From positions 372,001-436,000 of the forward strand of contig DATEMU010000007.1 of the NCBI GenBank assembly GCA_035275405.1: DNA of 64,000 nt, in the 5' to 3' direction. Of the stretch, positions 1 to 8,454 are shown piece by piece. The translations under genes were made by a program, and so were the position numbers. The notes under the pieces were generated by a model. The model saw nothing but the letters and a program-made list of their open reading frames with translations. It ran no database searches and was not told the DNA's origin. Every line of letters starts with the position of its first letter. Within the stretch, counting starts at the first letter, position 1. The stretch is from Phycisphaerae bacterium (GTDB lineage Bacteria > Planctomycetota > Phycisphaerae > UBA1845 > UTPLA1).

Positions 1-466
1 GTCCCTCGCTGAGCGATTTCCGGGATCGTTCAACAAAGTACAATATGATGATCAAAAGTATCCAGAGAGGACAGTAGGCTGTTTGGTATTGACAGCCTCT
101 GCTACCAACTGACACGACTCCAGGTATAACCGCAGGATCGAAGCCAATTTCAAATTTTGCACGCATCGAACAGGTGCGTCCGGAGCAGTTGAATACTACG
201 AAGCTCCCATATACGAGACCGACGGCAACGTTCGCTTTGATCGGAACGTCGACTCTGATCGGCAGGATAATAATCCAAAGGCCTAAGAGAACAACGCTAG
301 TCTTCCGAAGAACCTTCGAGTTTCGGGTGGCCGTGCCGGTCATCACCCAAATTATTACCGTTCACCATGTGTCTGACGCGGCGCCAATGGGCGTCCGAAT
401 GGCCCAACGCTTCCTTTGACCACCGATCGCTGCTCAGAGACAATATTCGCGGAAAGGAACGATCCC
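1..466. other. Left-edge region without a supported gene
   Basis: I see no convincing gene in this stretch. A plus-strand frame ending at a TAA near 288 reads like the tail of a protein, but it opens only after a stop near 110 and has no start codon, so it could be a gene remnant. An 81-codon ORF at 174-419 has no ribosome binding site and unconvincing composition. The last 20 bases hold the AGGA-type ribosome binding site of the following aminotransferase. Confidence 0.4.
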
Positions 467-1816
467 ATGCCCAAGTCTATTTCGCTACCGGTTTGCAACC
501 ATAAGCCGCGGCCCTATACCGGCCCGAGCAAGGCCGAGGTGCTGGCGCTGCGGCAGCAGTATCTTACGCCTGCCCTCATCACTTACTACAAAGAGCCCTT
601 CATGGCCGTCGAGGGGCACATGCAGTACCTGTGGGACGAGAAGGGCACGCGCTATCTCGACGCCTTCGCGGGGATCGTGACCGTGAGCGTGGGGCATTGC
701 CATCCCAAGGTGGTCGAGCGGGTCCGCGAGCAGGTCGGACTCCTCCAACACACGACGACGATCTACATTCACCCGACCGTCGGGCAGTATGGCAAGAAGC
801 TGGCCGAGCACATGCCGGGCGATCTGAAGGTGACGTACTTCACGAACAGCGGCAGCGAGGCGAACGACCTGGCGATCCTGACGTCGCGGATGTACACGGG
901 GGCGTTCGACGTGATCGCCCTGCGCAACGCGTATCACGGCGGGTCGCAGACGACGATGGGGTTGACGGCGCATTCGACGTGGAAGTACGCGACGCCGCAT
1001 TCGTTCGGCGTGCACCACGGGATGCCGGGGTATTGCTATCGCTGCCCGCTGGGGCTGACGTACCCGTCGTGCGAGGTGAAGTGTGCGCAGGACATCGGCG
1101 AGCTGATCAAGTTCGCGACGCCGGGCAAAGTCGCGGCGTTCATCGCCGAGCCGATCATGGGCGTCGGCGGGTCGGTCACGCCGCCGAAGGAGTATTTCAA
1201 GATCGCGTACGAGGAGGTGCGCAAGGCGGGCGGCGTGTGCATCGCGGATGAGGTGCAGACGGGCTTCGGGCGGACGGGCACCCACTTCTGGGGCTTTCAG
1301 AATTGGGACGTGATGCCGGACATGGTGTGCATGGCGAAGGGGATCGGCAACGGGACGGCGCTCGGCGCGGTCACGACGACGCCAACGATCGCCAAGGCGC
1401 TGACCGGCAAGCTTCATTTCAACACGTTCGCGGGGAATCCCGTGCAGGCGACGTACGGCATGGCGACGCTCGACATGATCGACAGCGAGGGGATTCAGGC
1501 GAACGCGCTGAAGGTGGGGACGCAGCTTAAGGACGGACTGACGGCGCTGATGGACAAGCACAAGCTGATCGGCGAGGTCCGCGGACTGGGGCTGATGCTG
1601 GGCGTGGAGCTGGTGAAGGATCGCGTGACGAAGGAGCCGGCGACGGCGGAGGCGGCGCAGGTTCTGGAGGAGGCCAAGAACCGCGGTCTCCTGATCGGCA
1701 AGGGCGGGTTGTACGGGAACGTGCTTCGGATCAAGCCGCCGATGTGCCTGACGGGGGCGGATGCGGAGTTCATGGTGGGGTGTTTGGATGAGGTGTTCGG
1801 GGTGGTGGGGAAATGA
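467..1816 (+). CDS. Class III aminotransferase, AGXT2-like (PLP-dependent)
   Basis: A 449-residue fold-type I aminotransferase that moves an amino group onto a keto acid using pyridoxal phosphate in the cytoplasm. Visible family motifs are NSGSEAN near residues 127-133 (cofactor phosphate binding), DEVQTGFGRTG at 261-271, and the Schiff-base lysine K291 in MAKGIGNG. A cysteine-rich stretch at 190-206 (GYCYRCPLG then CEVKC) is typical of the alanine-glyoxylate aminotransferase 2-like group. The start at 467 is preferred over the ATG at 416 because GGAAAGGA lies 8 bases upstream and the extra 17 residues are not family-like. The exact substrate pair (alanine/glyoxylate, beta-alanine or other omega-amino acids) cannot be read from sequence. 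The stop codon runs directly into a short GAATAGC repeat. Confidence 0.9.
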   Translation: MPKSISLPVCNHKPRPYTGPSKAEVLALRQQYLTPALITYYKEPFMAVEGHMQYLWDEKGTRYLDAFAGIVTVSVGHCHPKVVERVREQVGLLQHTTTIYIHPTVGQYGKKLAEHMPGDLKVTYFTNSGSEANDLAILTSRMYTGAFDVIALRNAYHGGSQTTMGLTAHSTWKYATPHSFGVHHGMPGYCYRCPLGLTYPSCEVKCAQDIGELIKFATPGKVAAFIAEPIMGVGGSVTPPKEYFKIAYEEVRKAGGVCIADEVQTGFGRTGTHFWGFQNWDVMPDMVCMAKGIGNGTALGAVTTTPTIAKALTGKLHFNTFAGNPVQATYGMATLDMIDSEGIQANALKVGTQLKDGLTALMDKHKLIGEVRGLGLMLGVELVKDRVTKEPATAEAAQVLEEAKNRGLLIGKGGLYGNVLRIKPPMCLTGADAEFMVGCLDEVFGVVGK

Positions 1817-1845
1817 CGAATAGCGAATAGCGAATAGCGAAAAGA
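1814..1845. repeat. Heptamer-type GAATAGC repeat starting at a stop codon
   Basis: Three tandem copies of the 8-mer CGAATAGx begin at the TGA of the aminotransferase gene. The same repeat begins at the TGA of the ferredoxin gene near 21267, which suggests a dispersed intergenic element. Confidence 0.7.
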
Positions 1846-1860
1846 AGAGGGGCCGGAGTC

Positions 1861-3225
1861 ATGTTGCGACAGAGGTTGATAGGCGCTATTGGTGTGGCTG
1901 TAGTATTCGCTCTGTCCGATCGCGCGTGGTCCGGGCCGAAAGACATTCCTGATCGACCGCCGCGACTGACGTTTGACAAGCCGGTTGATTACGTTGGGTG
2001 GTACAACGATTTTGTTCGACGCGGGCGGGATGAGAAGGACAACGCCTATCACGTCTACATGAAACTGTGTCCCGGCAAGGACTGCGACGGGATCAAACCG
2101 CCGGAGGGCAAGGCGGCGGAACAATTCGATAGAGCCATAGGTCGGGTATGGACTGCGGAAGAATTTCCTGAGTTGGCCTCGTACCTGAAGGACTGCGAGC
2201 CATACGAAAATATTCTAAAGGAAGCGCTCCGCCGAAAGTACTGCTGGGTGCCGGCCCCACCAACGCTCCCAAACTTGGTTGAAATCACGATTCCGTTTCT
2301 TGCCTCCGCTCGAACGATCGCTAAAGCCATGCTGGTGAAGGGTTGGAAGGAGGGCGAGGGGCGCATGGAGAATCAAATCGAAGCTTGGCGGAGCATTCTC
2401 CGGCACGCAACGCACATGGAAAGCTGTTCGATGATCATCACGGGGTTCGTGGCCGTCTCGCTCCGAACGCTTGTTCACGAGGATATCCTGCGAGCGCTCG
2501 GCTCGGGTTCAATCCCCGCGGATCAATGCGCTCTACTGTTTGATGAGCTTGCCACGCTCGAGAAAAGCGCGCTTCGCCAGGAGAGAATCCGTTTGGTCGA
2601 GTGGGCCATGGAACTTAACTTCTTGCAGCATTTTTACCAAAAGACCGGAGGGGACGTCAAGAAATGGGAGTCCTATCGCCCTTACCTAGAGGCATTAGGT
2701 ATGAACATCGGTGATGACTTCAAGCCGGATTTTGATTTCAAAGCTAGTGCGGAGTTGTTCGACGAATTGAACTCCGACATCGCTATTTCATCGGGCAATT
2801 CGCCAACGCGCAAGGGGCTTCGTCGGCTGCGCGACGCCATCTCGGAATTGCGCCCGAAGATCGCGAAGAACTCCTTTGTTAAGCTGGTTGCCCCGAATCG
2901 AATCCGTTCTTATGAACTCGCCCTAAGAATCGAAGCTGAGCGCCGAGGTACCTTGATCGTTCTGGTGCTTCATGCCGAGTATGCGAAGAAGGGAAAGTGG
3001 CCAGAATCGCTTACGCCTATTACGAAGGAACTCAAAGTCAAGACGCGGTCCTCATTGGCCATCGACCCCTATTCGGGAAAGATGTTTGTTTACCGCTTGA
3101 ACGATGGCGAACCCCTCCTGTACTCCGTGGGTGTCGATGGCAAAGACGACGGCGGGAAGCACGATCCTAAGTTCGGTGAGGAGAACGGCGGGGACTACGT
3201 CTTCTGGCCTCGGGCGACAAAGTGA
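1861..3225 (+). CDS. Secreted protein of unknown function
   Basis: A 454-residue protein of no family I recognise. It begins with a basic residue pair and a hydrophobic stretch ending near residue 24 (about MLRQRLIGAIGVAVVFALS), consistent with an export signal. The rest is soluble and rich in helix-forming charged residues, with no clear catalytic motif. The last 80 residues (around HAEYAKKGKWPESL and DPYSGKMFVYRLNDGEPLLYSVG) resemble the C-terminal segment common in planctomycete secreted hypothetical proteins, where a YSVGxDGKDDGG-like ending is frequent. That resemblance is from memory, not from a search. It lies 44 bases after the aminotransferase, across the GAATAGC repeat, so co-transcription is uncertain. 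Confidence 0.75.
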   Translation: MLRQRLIGAIGVAVVFALSDRAWSGPKDIPDRPPRLTFDKPVDYVGWYNDFVRRGRDEKDNAYHVYMKLCPGKDCDGIKPPEGKAAEQFDRAIGRVWTAEEFPELASYLKDCEPYENILKEALRRKYCWVPAPPTLPNLVEITIPFLASARTIAKAMLVKGWKEGEGRMENQIEAWRSILRHATHMESCSMIITGFVAVSLRTLVHEDILRALGSGSIPADQCALLFDELATLEKSALRQERIRLVEWAMELNFLQHFYQKTGGDVKKWESYRPYLEALGMNIGDDFKPDFDFKASAELFDELNSDIAISSGNSPTRKGLRRLRDAISELRPKIAKNSFVKLVAPNRIRSYELALRIEAERRGTLIVLVLHAEYAKKGKWPESLTPITKELKVKTRSSLAIDPYSGKMFVYRLNDGEPLLYSVGVDGKDDGGKHDPKFGEENGGDYVFWPRATK

Positions 3226-3262
3226 GTGCGCCGAATCGCCATCGCTTCGGGAAGGCGGTACG

Positions 3263-4228
3263 ATGCCAGCCGCTCCAGAAACCACCATGAGCGCAGGGCC
3301 GACGATCGACGTCGAAGTAGGGTCCCTTAAGCCGGATGGCACGCCGGTCTGGGACGCCATTTCGTTCGACGTGTTGTGCTCGCGGTGCGGTTACAACCTG
3401 CGGACGCTGACGCGGCCGAAGTGTACGGAATGCGGGCTGGATTTTGACTGGCGGGCTGTGCTGGACAACGCGACGCGCCGGAGCGAGTTTCTTTTTGAGC
3501 ATCATTGGTTGAGGCGACCGCTGCGGTCGTGGGGGGCGACCGTGTGGCAGTCGCTATGGCCTCGGCGGTTCTGGGCCAACGTTTCGCTGCATGAGGATAT
3601 CAAGCTGATCCCCCTGTTCGCCTCGATCGTCTTATCCATGACGACCCTTTTTGTCGCCCTGCATGGATCGGCGTGGATCATGAGCCGAGCGATCTACCTG
3701 GTTGCCCCCGTTCGCAGAATGCGTCCGATGAGTATCTCTGTTGTCCGGCGACGTTTTTTGGACGTGGCCTACCGGCTTGGCGAGTTTGCGTTGCTGCCAT
3801 ACACGGAGGGCGGGAGTTACCTGCTCTGGATGGGGGTCGCGGTCGCCCTGCCGCTGGCCGGCGCGGTCGGGCTGCTCATTGCGCTGCGGCAGACGATGCG
3901 GCGGTATCGCGTCCGGTTCGTTCAAGTGCTGAGAGTTGTCGCATACACAGCGACGCCGGTGTGCCTGTGGTGCGCCGCGGCGTATCTGGCGACCTATTAC
4001 GTGTTGCCGAGCTTGTTCCGGTTCACGCACTTCAGGACGGTGCTGAAGTTCTCGTTCGCGGTCTTTGCCTGGGGCGTGTTCAGTTGGTACCTGTGGCGGG
4101 GGTTCAAGCACTACCTGCACCTTCCTCATGCGGCGATTCTGGGGATGACCGCGGCGCTCGTCGGACTTCTGATGCTGGCGACGGCAAATCTTGTCGTGGC
4201 GGCGATTGAGGAAGGGATTTTAGGCTGA
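3263..4228 (+). CDS. Zinc-ribbon polytopic membrane protein
   Basis: A 321-residue protein with an N-terminal zinc ribbon (C39-x2-C42 and C54-x2-C57, in CSRCGYN and CTECG) followed by about five hydrophobic membrane segments. The ribbon plus membrane layout is common in planctomycetes, and its function is unknown. I chose the ATG at 3263 because the longer ORF from 3104 overlaps the upstream gene by more than 120 bases and its extension is a shadow reading. A decayed second copy of the ribbon-coding segment lies just downstream at 4316-4390. Confidence 0.8.
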   Translation: MPAAPETTMSAGPTIDVEVGSLKPDGTPVWDAISFDVLCSRCGYNLRTLTRPKCTECGLDFDWRAVLDNATRRSEFLFEHHWLRRPLRSWGATVWQSLWPRRFWANVSLHEDIKLIPLFASIVLSMTTLFVALHGSAWIMSRAIYLVAPVRRMRPMSISVVRRRFLDVAYRLGEFALLPYTEGGSYLLWMGVAVALPLAGAVGLLIALRQTMRRYRVRFVQVLRVVAYTATPVCLWCAAAYLATYYVLPSLFRFTHFRTVLKFSFAVFAWGVFSWYLWRGFKHYLHLPHAAILGMTAALVGLLMLATANLVVAAIEEGILG

Positions 4229-4315
4229 TACCCAATGCCGTCCCTCCATCGGAAGGCCGGGGTCGTTTCGACACCCATAATCGTCTCTTCTGCCGACTCG
4301 GCGGACAAAGACAAG

Positions 4316-4390
4316 CTTCAACCTGACGGTACGAACTGAGATGCGGTTTCGTTCGACGTGCTTTGCTCGTGCTGCGCGTACGACCGTCCG
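4316..4390 (+). pseudogene. Decayed paralogue of the zinc-ribbon segment
   Basis: This stretch aligns base by base with 3327-3404 of the gene just upstream, with one 3-base gap. It translates as LQPDGTN, stop, DAVSFDVLCSCCAYD against LKPDGTPVWDAISFDVLCSRCGYN in the intact gene. An in-frame stop and the loss of the second CxxC show that it is a remnant of a tandem duplicate. Confidence 0.7.
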
Positions 4391-4503
4391 ACGCGGACGC
4401 CGCCGGTGAAGGCGGCGTCGTAGGCGAAGAAGGTAAGCAGTTCCGCGCCATCCGTTCCACTGAATACCTTCGTGTGCGGTGATCCGCCCGCATCCGCGCC
4501 GGT
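4387..4503 (-). pseudogene. Fragment of an FG-GAP/VCBS-type repeat protein
   Basis: On the minus strand this segment encodes a run with TGADAGGSPHTKVFSGTDG followed by AELLTFFAYDAAFTGGVRVG. This matches the well-known consensus of FG-GAP-like repeats (GAGxGGGPHVRVFDGxTG, then a FFAYDPxFxGGVRVA-type segment) in large secreted bacterial proteins. Only about one repeat is present, with no start, signal peptide or neighbouring repeats. I read it as a stranded fragment of a lost gene. The match is to my memory of the family, not to a search. Confidence 0.6.
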
Positions 4504-4710
4504 GATGCTGTTGGCGCGGCCGCCGGCTTTTCCCATAGCCCGATCACCGCCGCTTCCTCGATAAGCGCACCCGCCGCGCCGAACCAACCTCTACCGTCAC
4601 TTCAAGTCCAGGAAGGAAAGCGGCTTACGTTTTTTTTCCGCCGACTCGCCGGATTAGAGGGAGCGCTGAGCAAGGGTAGGGGCGTAGGGAAAAGAAAAAT
4701 GGAGGAGATC

Positions 4711-5166
4711 ATGCAAGTCAAGGTGAATGTCGAGCGAGGACCGATGGACGCAGCGAGCGTGGATGCAGAGGCGCAGACGGACGAGGTGGTGATGACGGCG
4801 GCGGCGATTTCCGGGGCGGAGCCGCCGGGGCGGATTCTGATCGCGCCGTGGGGCGAGGTGCGGACGGCGGCGGGGAACTTTGTCGTCGATGACGAGGCCG
4901 CGGCGGCGACGATCGCCGCATTCGCCGCGCACGGGACCGACCTGCCCGTTGATTACGAGCACCAGACGCTGGGCGGCGCGTACAGCTCGCCGACCGGCCA
5001 GGCGCCGGCGGCGGGTTGGATCAAGGCGCTGGCGATCGTCACGCCGGACGAGGCCCGCGCGGGCGGGGCGGAACGCGACGCCGGTTTGTGGGCCGACGTG
5101 CAGTGGACGCCGGAGGCGGCGGAGCGATGGCAAGTAAGAGTTGACCAATATCGAACCCGTGATTAG
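4711..5166 (+). pseudogene. Truncated Mu gpI-like phage protease/scaffold
   Basis: The open frame carries the signature of the Mu-like prophage I protein family (virion maturation protease): a GRILIAPWGEV-like N-terminus, then HGTDLPVDYEHQTL with the conserved DYEHQ motif, then GQAPAAGWI and GLWADVQWTPEAAER. Intact members continue for a further 150 or more residues, starting with a REYRYLSP-like segment. Here the homology stops at about 5127 and the frame ends 13 codons later in unrelated sequence, so the protein is cut short. GGAGGAG at 4701-4707 sits just ahead of the ATG at 4711; an ATG at 4699 is also possible. No other phage structural gene is next to it. Confidence 0.65.
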
Positions 5167-5186
5167 CTTGGATAGGCAAAAAATCC

Positions 5187-6023
5187 ATGGGCAGCGTAAC
5201 CTACAAGTTTGCTTCACTCCAAGATTACGTCTTGTCATTCCCCCTGTCAGTTGAGGGCACCGTCGACGATGGCTGGGGCGCAAATGTCGTGGTGAAAGGC
5301 GTCGAGACTGTCGCGGCAATACTTTTCGCCGATATTTCCGGTTTCACGCGGCGGACGAGCGAATTGTCCTCGACCGAGACGCTCATCTTCGTTAACAACT
5401 TCCTGTCTTGGATTACAGCCGAAGCCCTTAAGGGCGGGCCTGGTATCGTTGACAAGTACATTGGTGACGAGATCATGGTTGTGTTCTCGCAGGACTTTGG
5501 TTCCGAGGACCCTTTTCTTGATGCGCTGAACGCTGCGCGTTGGATGGCCGAGCGGGACGAATTGGAGTTCTGTCCCAGAATCGGAATTGCCTACGGACCT
5601 GTTACCTGCGGCATTGTGGGGACTCCGCTCAAATACGACTGCTCGGTCTTCGGTATACCCGTAACCATGGCGAAGCGCTGTGCATCAGAGGCGGGACCGT
5701 CTTCAATCGTATTCCCGGAAAGCGCTTGGCGAAATCGGTCGTTTGCGGACATCTTCAAACCCCGCACCTACGAGACACCCGACGGCAAGACGGCAGAGAT
5801 GTTTCTACCGTGGGAACTCTGTCCGTCGTACAAAGCTGTCCTAAAAAACTTGCCTGAGACTGAATTGCGGAAGATTCACAAAAGCATTTCCCAACGCGAA
5901 CCGGGCATGGTGCTGGTTCACTACCAACCGTTATCGGCAGAGGATCGAGCGCGCGAAAGCCTTGGATTACTTCGCGATGCGGGCCTCTACCGACCAAGGC
6001 AGATTATCTCTGCACCCCCGTAA
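5187..6023 (+). CDS. Class III adenylate cyclase
   Basis: A 278-residue stand-alone nucleotidyl cyclase that would make cAMP from ATP. The two metal-binding aspartates are D49 (LFADISGFT) and D94 (KYIGDEIM). The purine-selecting pair fits adenylate rather than guanylate specificity: K90 of KxIGD and D151 of the YD dipeptide in KYDCSVFG. The transition-state arginine is R164, but the usual asparagine four residues before it is a threonine (PVTMAKR), so activity may be reduced. No sensor domain or membrane segment is visible before the catalytic domain, and about 75 residues follow it. It begins right after the phage-protease truncation and its codon use looks less GC-biased than the flanking genes, which suggests acquisition. 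Confidence 0.85.
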   Translation: MGSVTYKFASLQDYVLSFPLSVEGTVDDGWGANVVVKGVETVAAILFADISGFTRRTSELSSTETLIFVNNFLSWITAEALKGGPGIVDKYIGDEIMVVFSQDFGSEDPFLDALNAARWMAERDELEFCPRIGIAYGPVTCGIVGTPLKYDCSVFGIPVTMAKRCASEAGPSSIVFPESAWRNRSFADIFKPRTYETPDGKTAEMFLPWELCPSYKAVLKNLPETELRKIHKSISQREPGMVLVHYQPLSAEDRARESLGLLRDAGLYRPRQIISAPP

Positions 6024-6059
6024 AGGACCGGCCGACGAGAAAATAGAAAGGAGACTTTC

Positions 6060-6920
6060 GTGACTATTGAAGAACGACTGGAGAACTTGGAGAAGGCACT
6101 GAGCCGAGCCAATCGTCGCAACCGTCGCCTGTTGGTGGGATTGGCGCTTTGCCCTGGGATTGTCCTGCTTGTCTGGATTCTCTCGCCGCAAACACTGCTC
6201 GCGCAGAATGCGACGAACGCAATCAAGGAGGTTCGCGCCAACCGGTTCGTCCTTGAGGACGAGCAGGGCAAGTCCCACGCCGAGCTAGCCGTGGACAACA
6301 ACGGGCCGCGCTTCCGGCTAGTCGATGAGAAAGGAACAACGCGCGCTGGGCTGGGCGTGAGTAAGGATGGGCCCTGGCTGGGCTTTTTCGATGAAAATGG
6401 AAAGGCCCGCGTCACATTTAGCTCTTCTAAGGACGTGACTGGCCTCTCCCTGTCCGATGAGAAAGGCATTCCCCGCACTACTCTCAGTGTCGTCAGGGAT
6501 GCGCCGAACCTCATTCTGTCCGACGAACATGGCACCAGTCGTATCACGCTGCTCGTGGGTAAAAATGGACCAGGACTGGACTTTCTCGACAAAAAAGGCA
6601 CGGCTCGTATTGGGCTGGCGATTGAGAAGGATGGGGCGAGCCTAGCTCTGTCCGACGAAAAAGGCGAAGTTCGCGCAACGGTAGGTTTGCACAAGGACGG
6701 GTCGCACCTGTTGCTCACGGACCAGAAGGGCAAGCCACGCGTCGGACTGGCCGTGCTTGAAAACCATCCATGCCTGCAACTGTTCGACGAGAATAGCACC
6801 ATGCGAGCCATGCTAGGCGCGAGCGAGATTACGACAGCAGATGGAAAGGTCACCAGCTACTCCGAATCGTCGCTGTTGCTGTTTGGCCCGGACGGCAAGG
6901 TCCGCTGGCAGACGCCGTAG
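6060..6920 (+). CDS. Membrane-anchored short-repeat protein
   Basis: A 286-residue protein starting at GTG with AAAGGAG 7 bases ahead. The N-terminus is a short predicted coiled coil (EERLENLEKALSRANRR), followed by one transmembrane segment near residues 27-45. The rest is a run of about eight repeats of roughly 24 residues on the pattern hhLxDEKGxxRhxLxVxKDGP. The regular DEKG turns and alternating hydrophobic positions suggest stacked beta-hairpins or a solenoid outside the membrane. The function is unknown. It follows the cyclase by 36 bases in the same direction, so the two may be co-transcribed. Confidence 0.8.
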   Translation: MTIEERLENLEKALSRANRRNRRLLVGLALCPGIVLLVWILSPQTLLAQNATNAIKEVRANRFVLEDEQGKSHAELAVDNNGPRFRLVDEKGTTRAGLGVSKDGPWLGFFDENGKARVTFSSSKDVTGLSLSDEKGIPRTTLSVVRDAPNLILSDEHGTSRITLLVGKNGPGLDFLDKKGTARIGLAIEKDGASLALSDEKGEVRATVGLHKDGSHLLLTDQKGKPRVGLAVLENHPCLQLFDENSTMRAMLGASEITTADGKVTSYSESSLLLFGPDGKVRWQTP

Positions 6921-7024
6921 TGTCGGGCGGGTTATTAGGCACGTCACCGTCCAGGAAATCCTCGACGAGCACCACGTGCAGAAGATGAAAGCGCCGAGAA
7001 ATTGTAGATACGGTAAACGCAGCT

Positions 7025-7990
7025 GTGCCAACCATCGACGCACTCAGCGAGCTAACGCACCTCGACCTTGCTAATCTTCAAGGCCGAACGATAGCATTGC
7101 ATCCGCTACACGAAGACAACGAATGGAAAATGTGGATCGTCCCCGGAGCCAAAGCAATTCGCCTAGCAGGCACTCCAGTCGAGTCGTGTTACTTCGCAAA
7201 ACGACCTGCTGCTCCGGACCACGTTTGTTTTGCGTTGCTCAATTTTCTACATCAACGGGCGCTTTGGCCATCGGTTGAATCCTTCGTAACCGGGATTTAC
7301 GATGATGTAAATAACATCGGGGCGAGTTTTAAAAAGCTCCGGCTTATCTTCGATCATTGTGATGACAACTCCGGCAGCGCGCGAATGGTGACGAGCGAAA
7401 TTGAGTACATTTTCGCGACTTGCCGAAGTCTGTTCGATTTACTCCAGGAGACCTTGCGCGGCCTGTGGAAAAACGTCCGACTGTTTGATAGCACTATCAA
7501 GAAGAGGGAACTTCCCAAGAGTTATGCTGACATGCTCTTTCGCGCGAACTCGCCGCAATCTACTGACCAAATTGCGGAGCGATACTCAATTCCTCAGCAG
7601 CTGGCATCCGTATATGCGCAAAGCAGTTTGTTCTTTCAATGGCTTCGTGAGTTTCGGGATTTGGTATCTCATTCCGGCCGTACGGTCGGGTACGTTTTTA
7701 CCACGGAGAAGGGGTTTGCGATAAGGACGCCAGATAAGCCGTTCTCAGGGATGCCTATTTGGTGCCCGACGAACTCATTGCCGAATGAGTTGGGATCGCT
7801 GCTCTCCGTCCTCGCCTTCATCGTACACACGACTATTGGATTATGTGAAATGTTTGCCACGGTACTTCCGCAAGTCATTCAGTTCCCGCCGGATATTGCC
7901 CCGGGTTATTCTGTGTATATGTGTGGCCCGCATGTGGGTGCATTGGCTGGCTTGAACGAATGGATCAGAATACGGCCGTGGTATTGCTAA
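7025..7990 (+). CDS. Protein of unknown function
   Basis: A 321-residue protein that I do not recognise. It reads from a GTG at 7025 with no strong ribosome binding site. It is soluble, apart from a hydrophobic patch near residues 258-282 (GSLLSVLAFIVHTTIGLCEMFA) that could be a membrane or buried helix. The central part is helical and contains WLREFRDLVSHSG, which resembles the RxxxxH-type motif context of HEPN-like or Cthe_2314-like helical bundles. That is a weak resemblance and not an assignment. Codon use is less GC-biased than the conserved genes, fitting the accessory character of this patch. Confidence 0.6.
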   Translation: MPTIDALSELTHLDLANLQGRTIALHPLHEDNEWKMWIVPGAKAIRLAGTPVESCYFAKRPAAPDHVCFALLNFLHQRALWPSVESFVTGIYDDVNNIGASFKKLRLIFDHCDDNSGSARMVTSEIEYIFATCRSLFDLLQETLRGLWKNVRLFDSTIKKRELPKSYADMLFRANSPQSTDQIAERYSIPQQLASVYAQSSLFFQWLREFRDLVSHSGRTVGYVFTTEKGFAIRTPDKPFSGMPIWCPTNSLPNELGSLLSVLAFIVHTTIGLCEMFATVLPQVIQFPPDIAPGYSVYMCGPHVGALAGLNEWIRIRPWYC

Positions 7991-8071
7991 CGATATCAAA
8001 ACAGGTGGCCAGCGACGGACCGGCACCATTTCGGCGATAGGTCGTCTATTGCGATCACCCCATTGGCCGGA

Positions 8072-8330
8072 TGCCGCCATACGGTCGAATGGGCTCGACC
8101 AACGATCGAATGCGAGCGCCAAACAGCCGAATGAGCGCCGCATTCGCGCGAATGGGCGCGCCAAACGACAGAATGAGCACCGCATTTGATCGAATGGGCG
8201 CGCCAAACGACCAAATGAACGCGCCATTCGCGCGAATGGGCGCGCCAAACGACAGAATGAGCGCCGCATTTGATCGAATGGGCGCGCCAAACGCGCGAAT
8301 GAGCACGGCATTCGCGCGAATGCGGGCAGG
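8072..8330. repeat. Alternating 21-bp tandem repeat array
   Basis: About twelve units of 21 bases alternate between two types, one like CGAATGGGCGCGCCAAACGAC and one like AGAATGAGCGCCGCATTTGAT, giving a 42-bp higher-order period. Because 21 is a multiple of three and the units lack stops, several frames on both strands are open (for example RMGAPND/RMSAAFD heptads on plus). A protein product cannot be claimed from openness alone. The flanks 7991-8071 and 8331-8454 hold nothing else I recognise. Confidence 0.85.
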
Positions 8331-8454
8331 GATGAAGGGGCATTTCCGCCCTGGCGATTGAAAAATGCACTTTGATCCCCGGCGGCGCTTGACTTCGCTG
8401 TGGGGCCTGCGTACGAATTTAATGTCCCTCTCGTCCGAGAGGAGCATCGGTCCC

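Noticed and set aside
485-1561. 358-codon minus-strand ORF opposite the aminotransferase
   Set aside because: It is an arginine- and histidine-rich shadow frame of the GC-rich aminotransferase gene with no ribosome site and no family resemblance.
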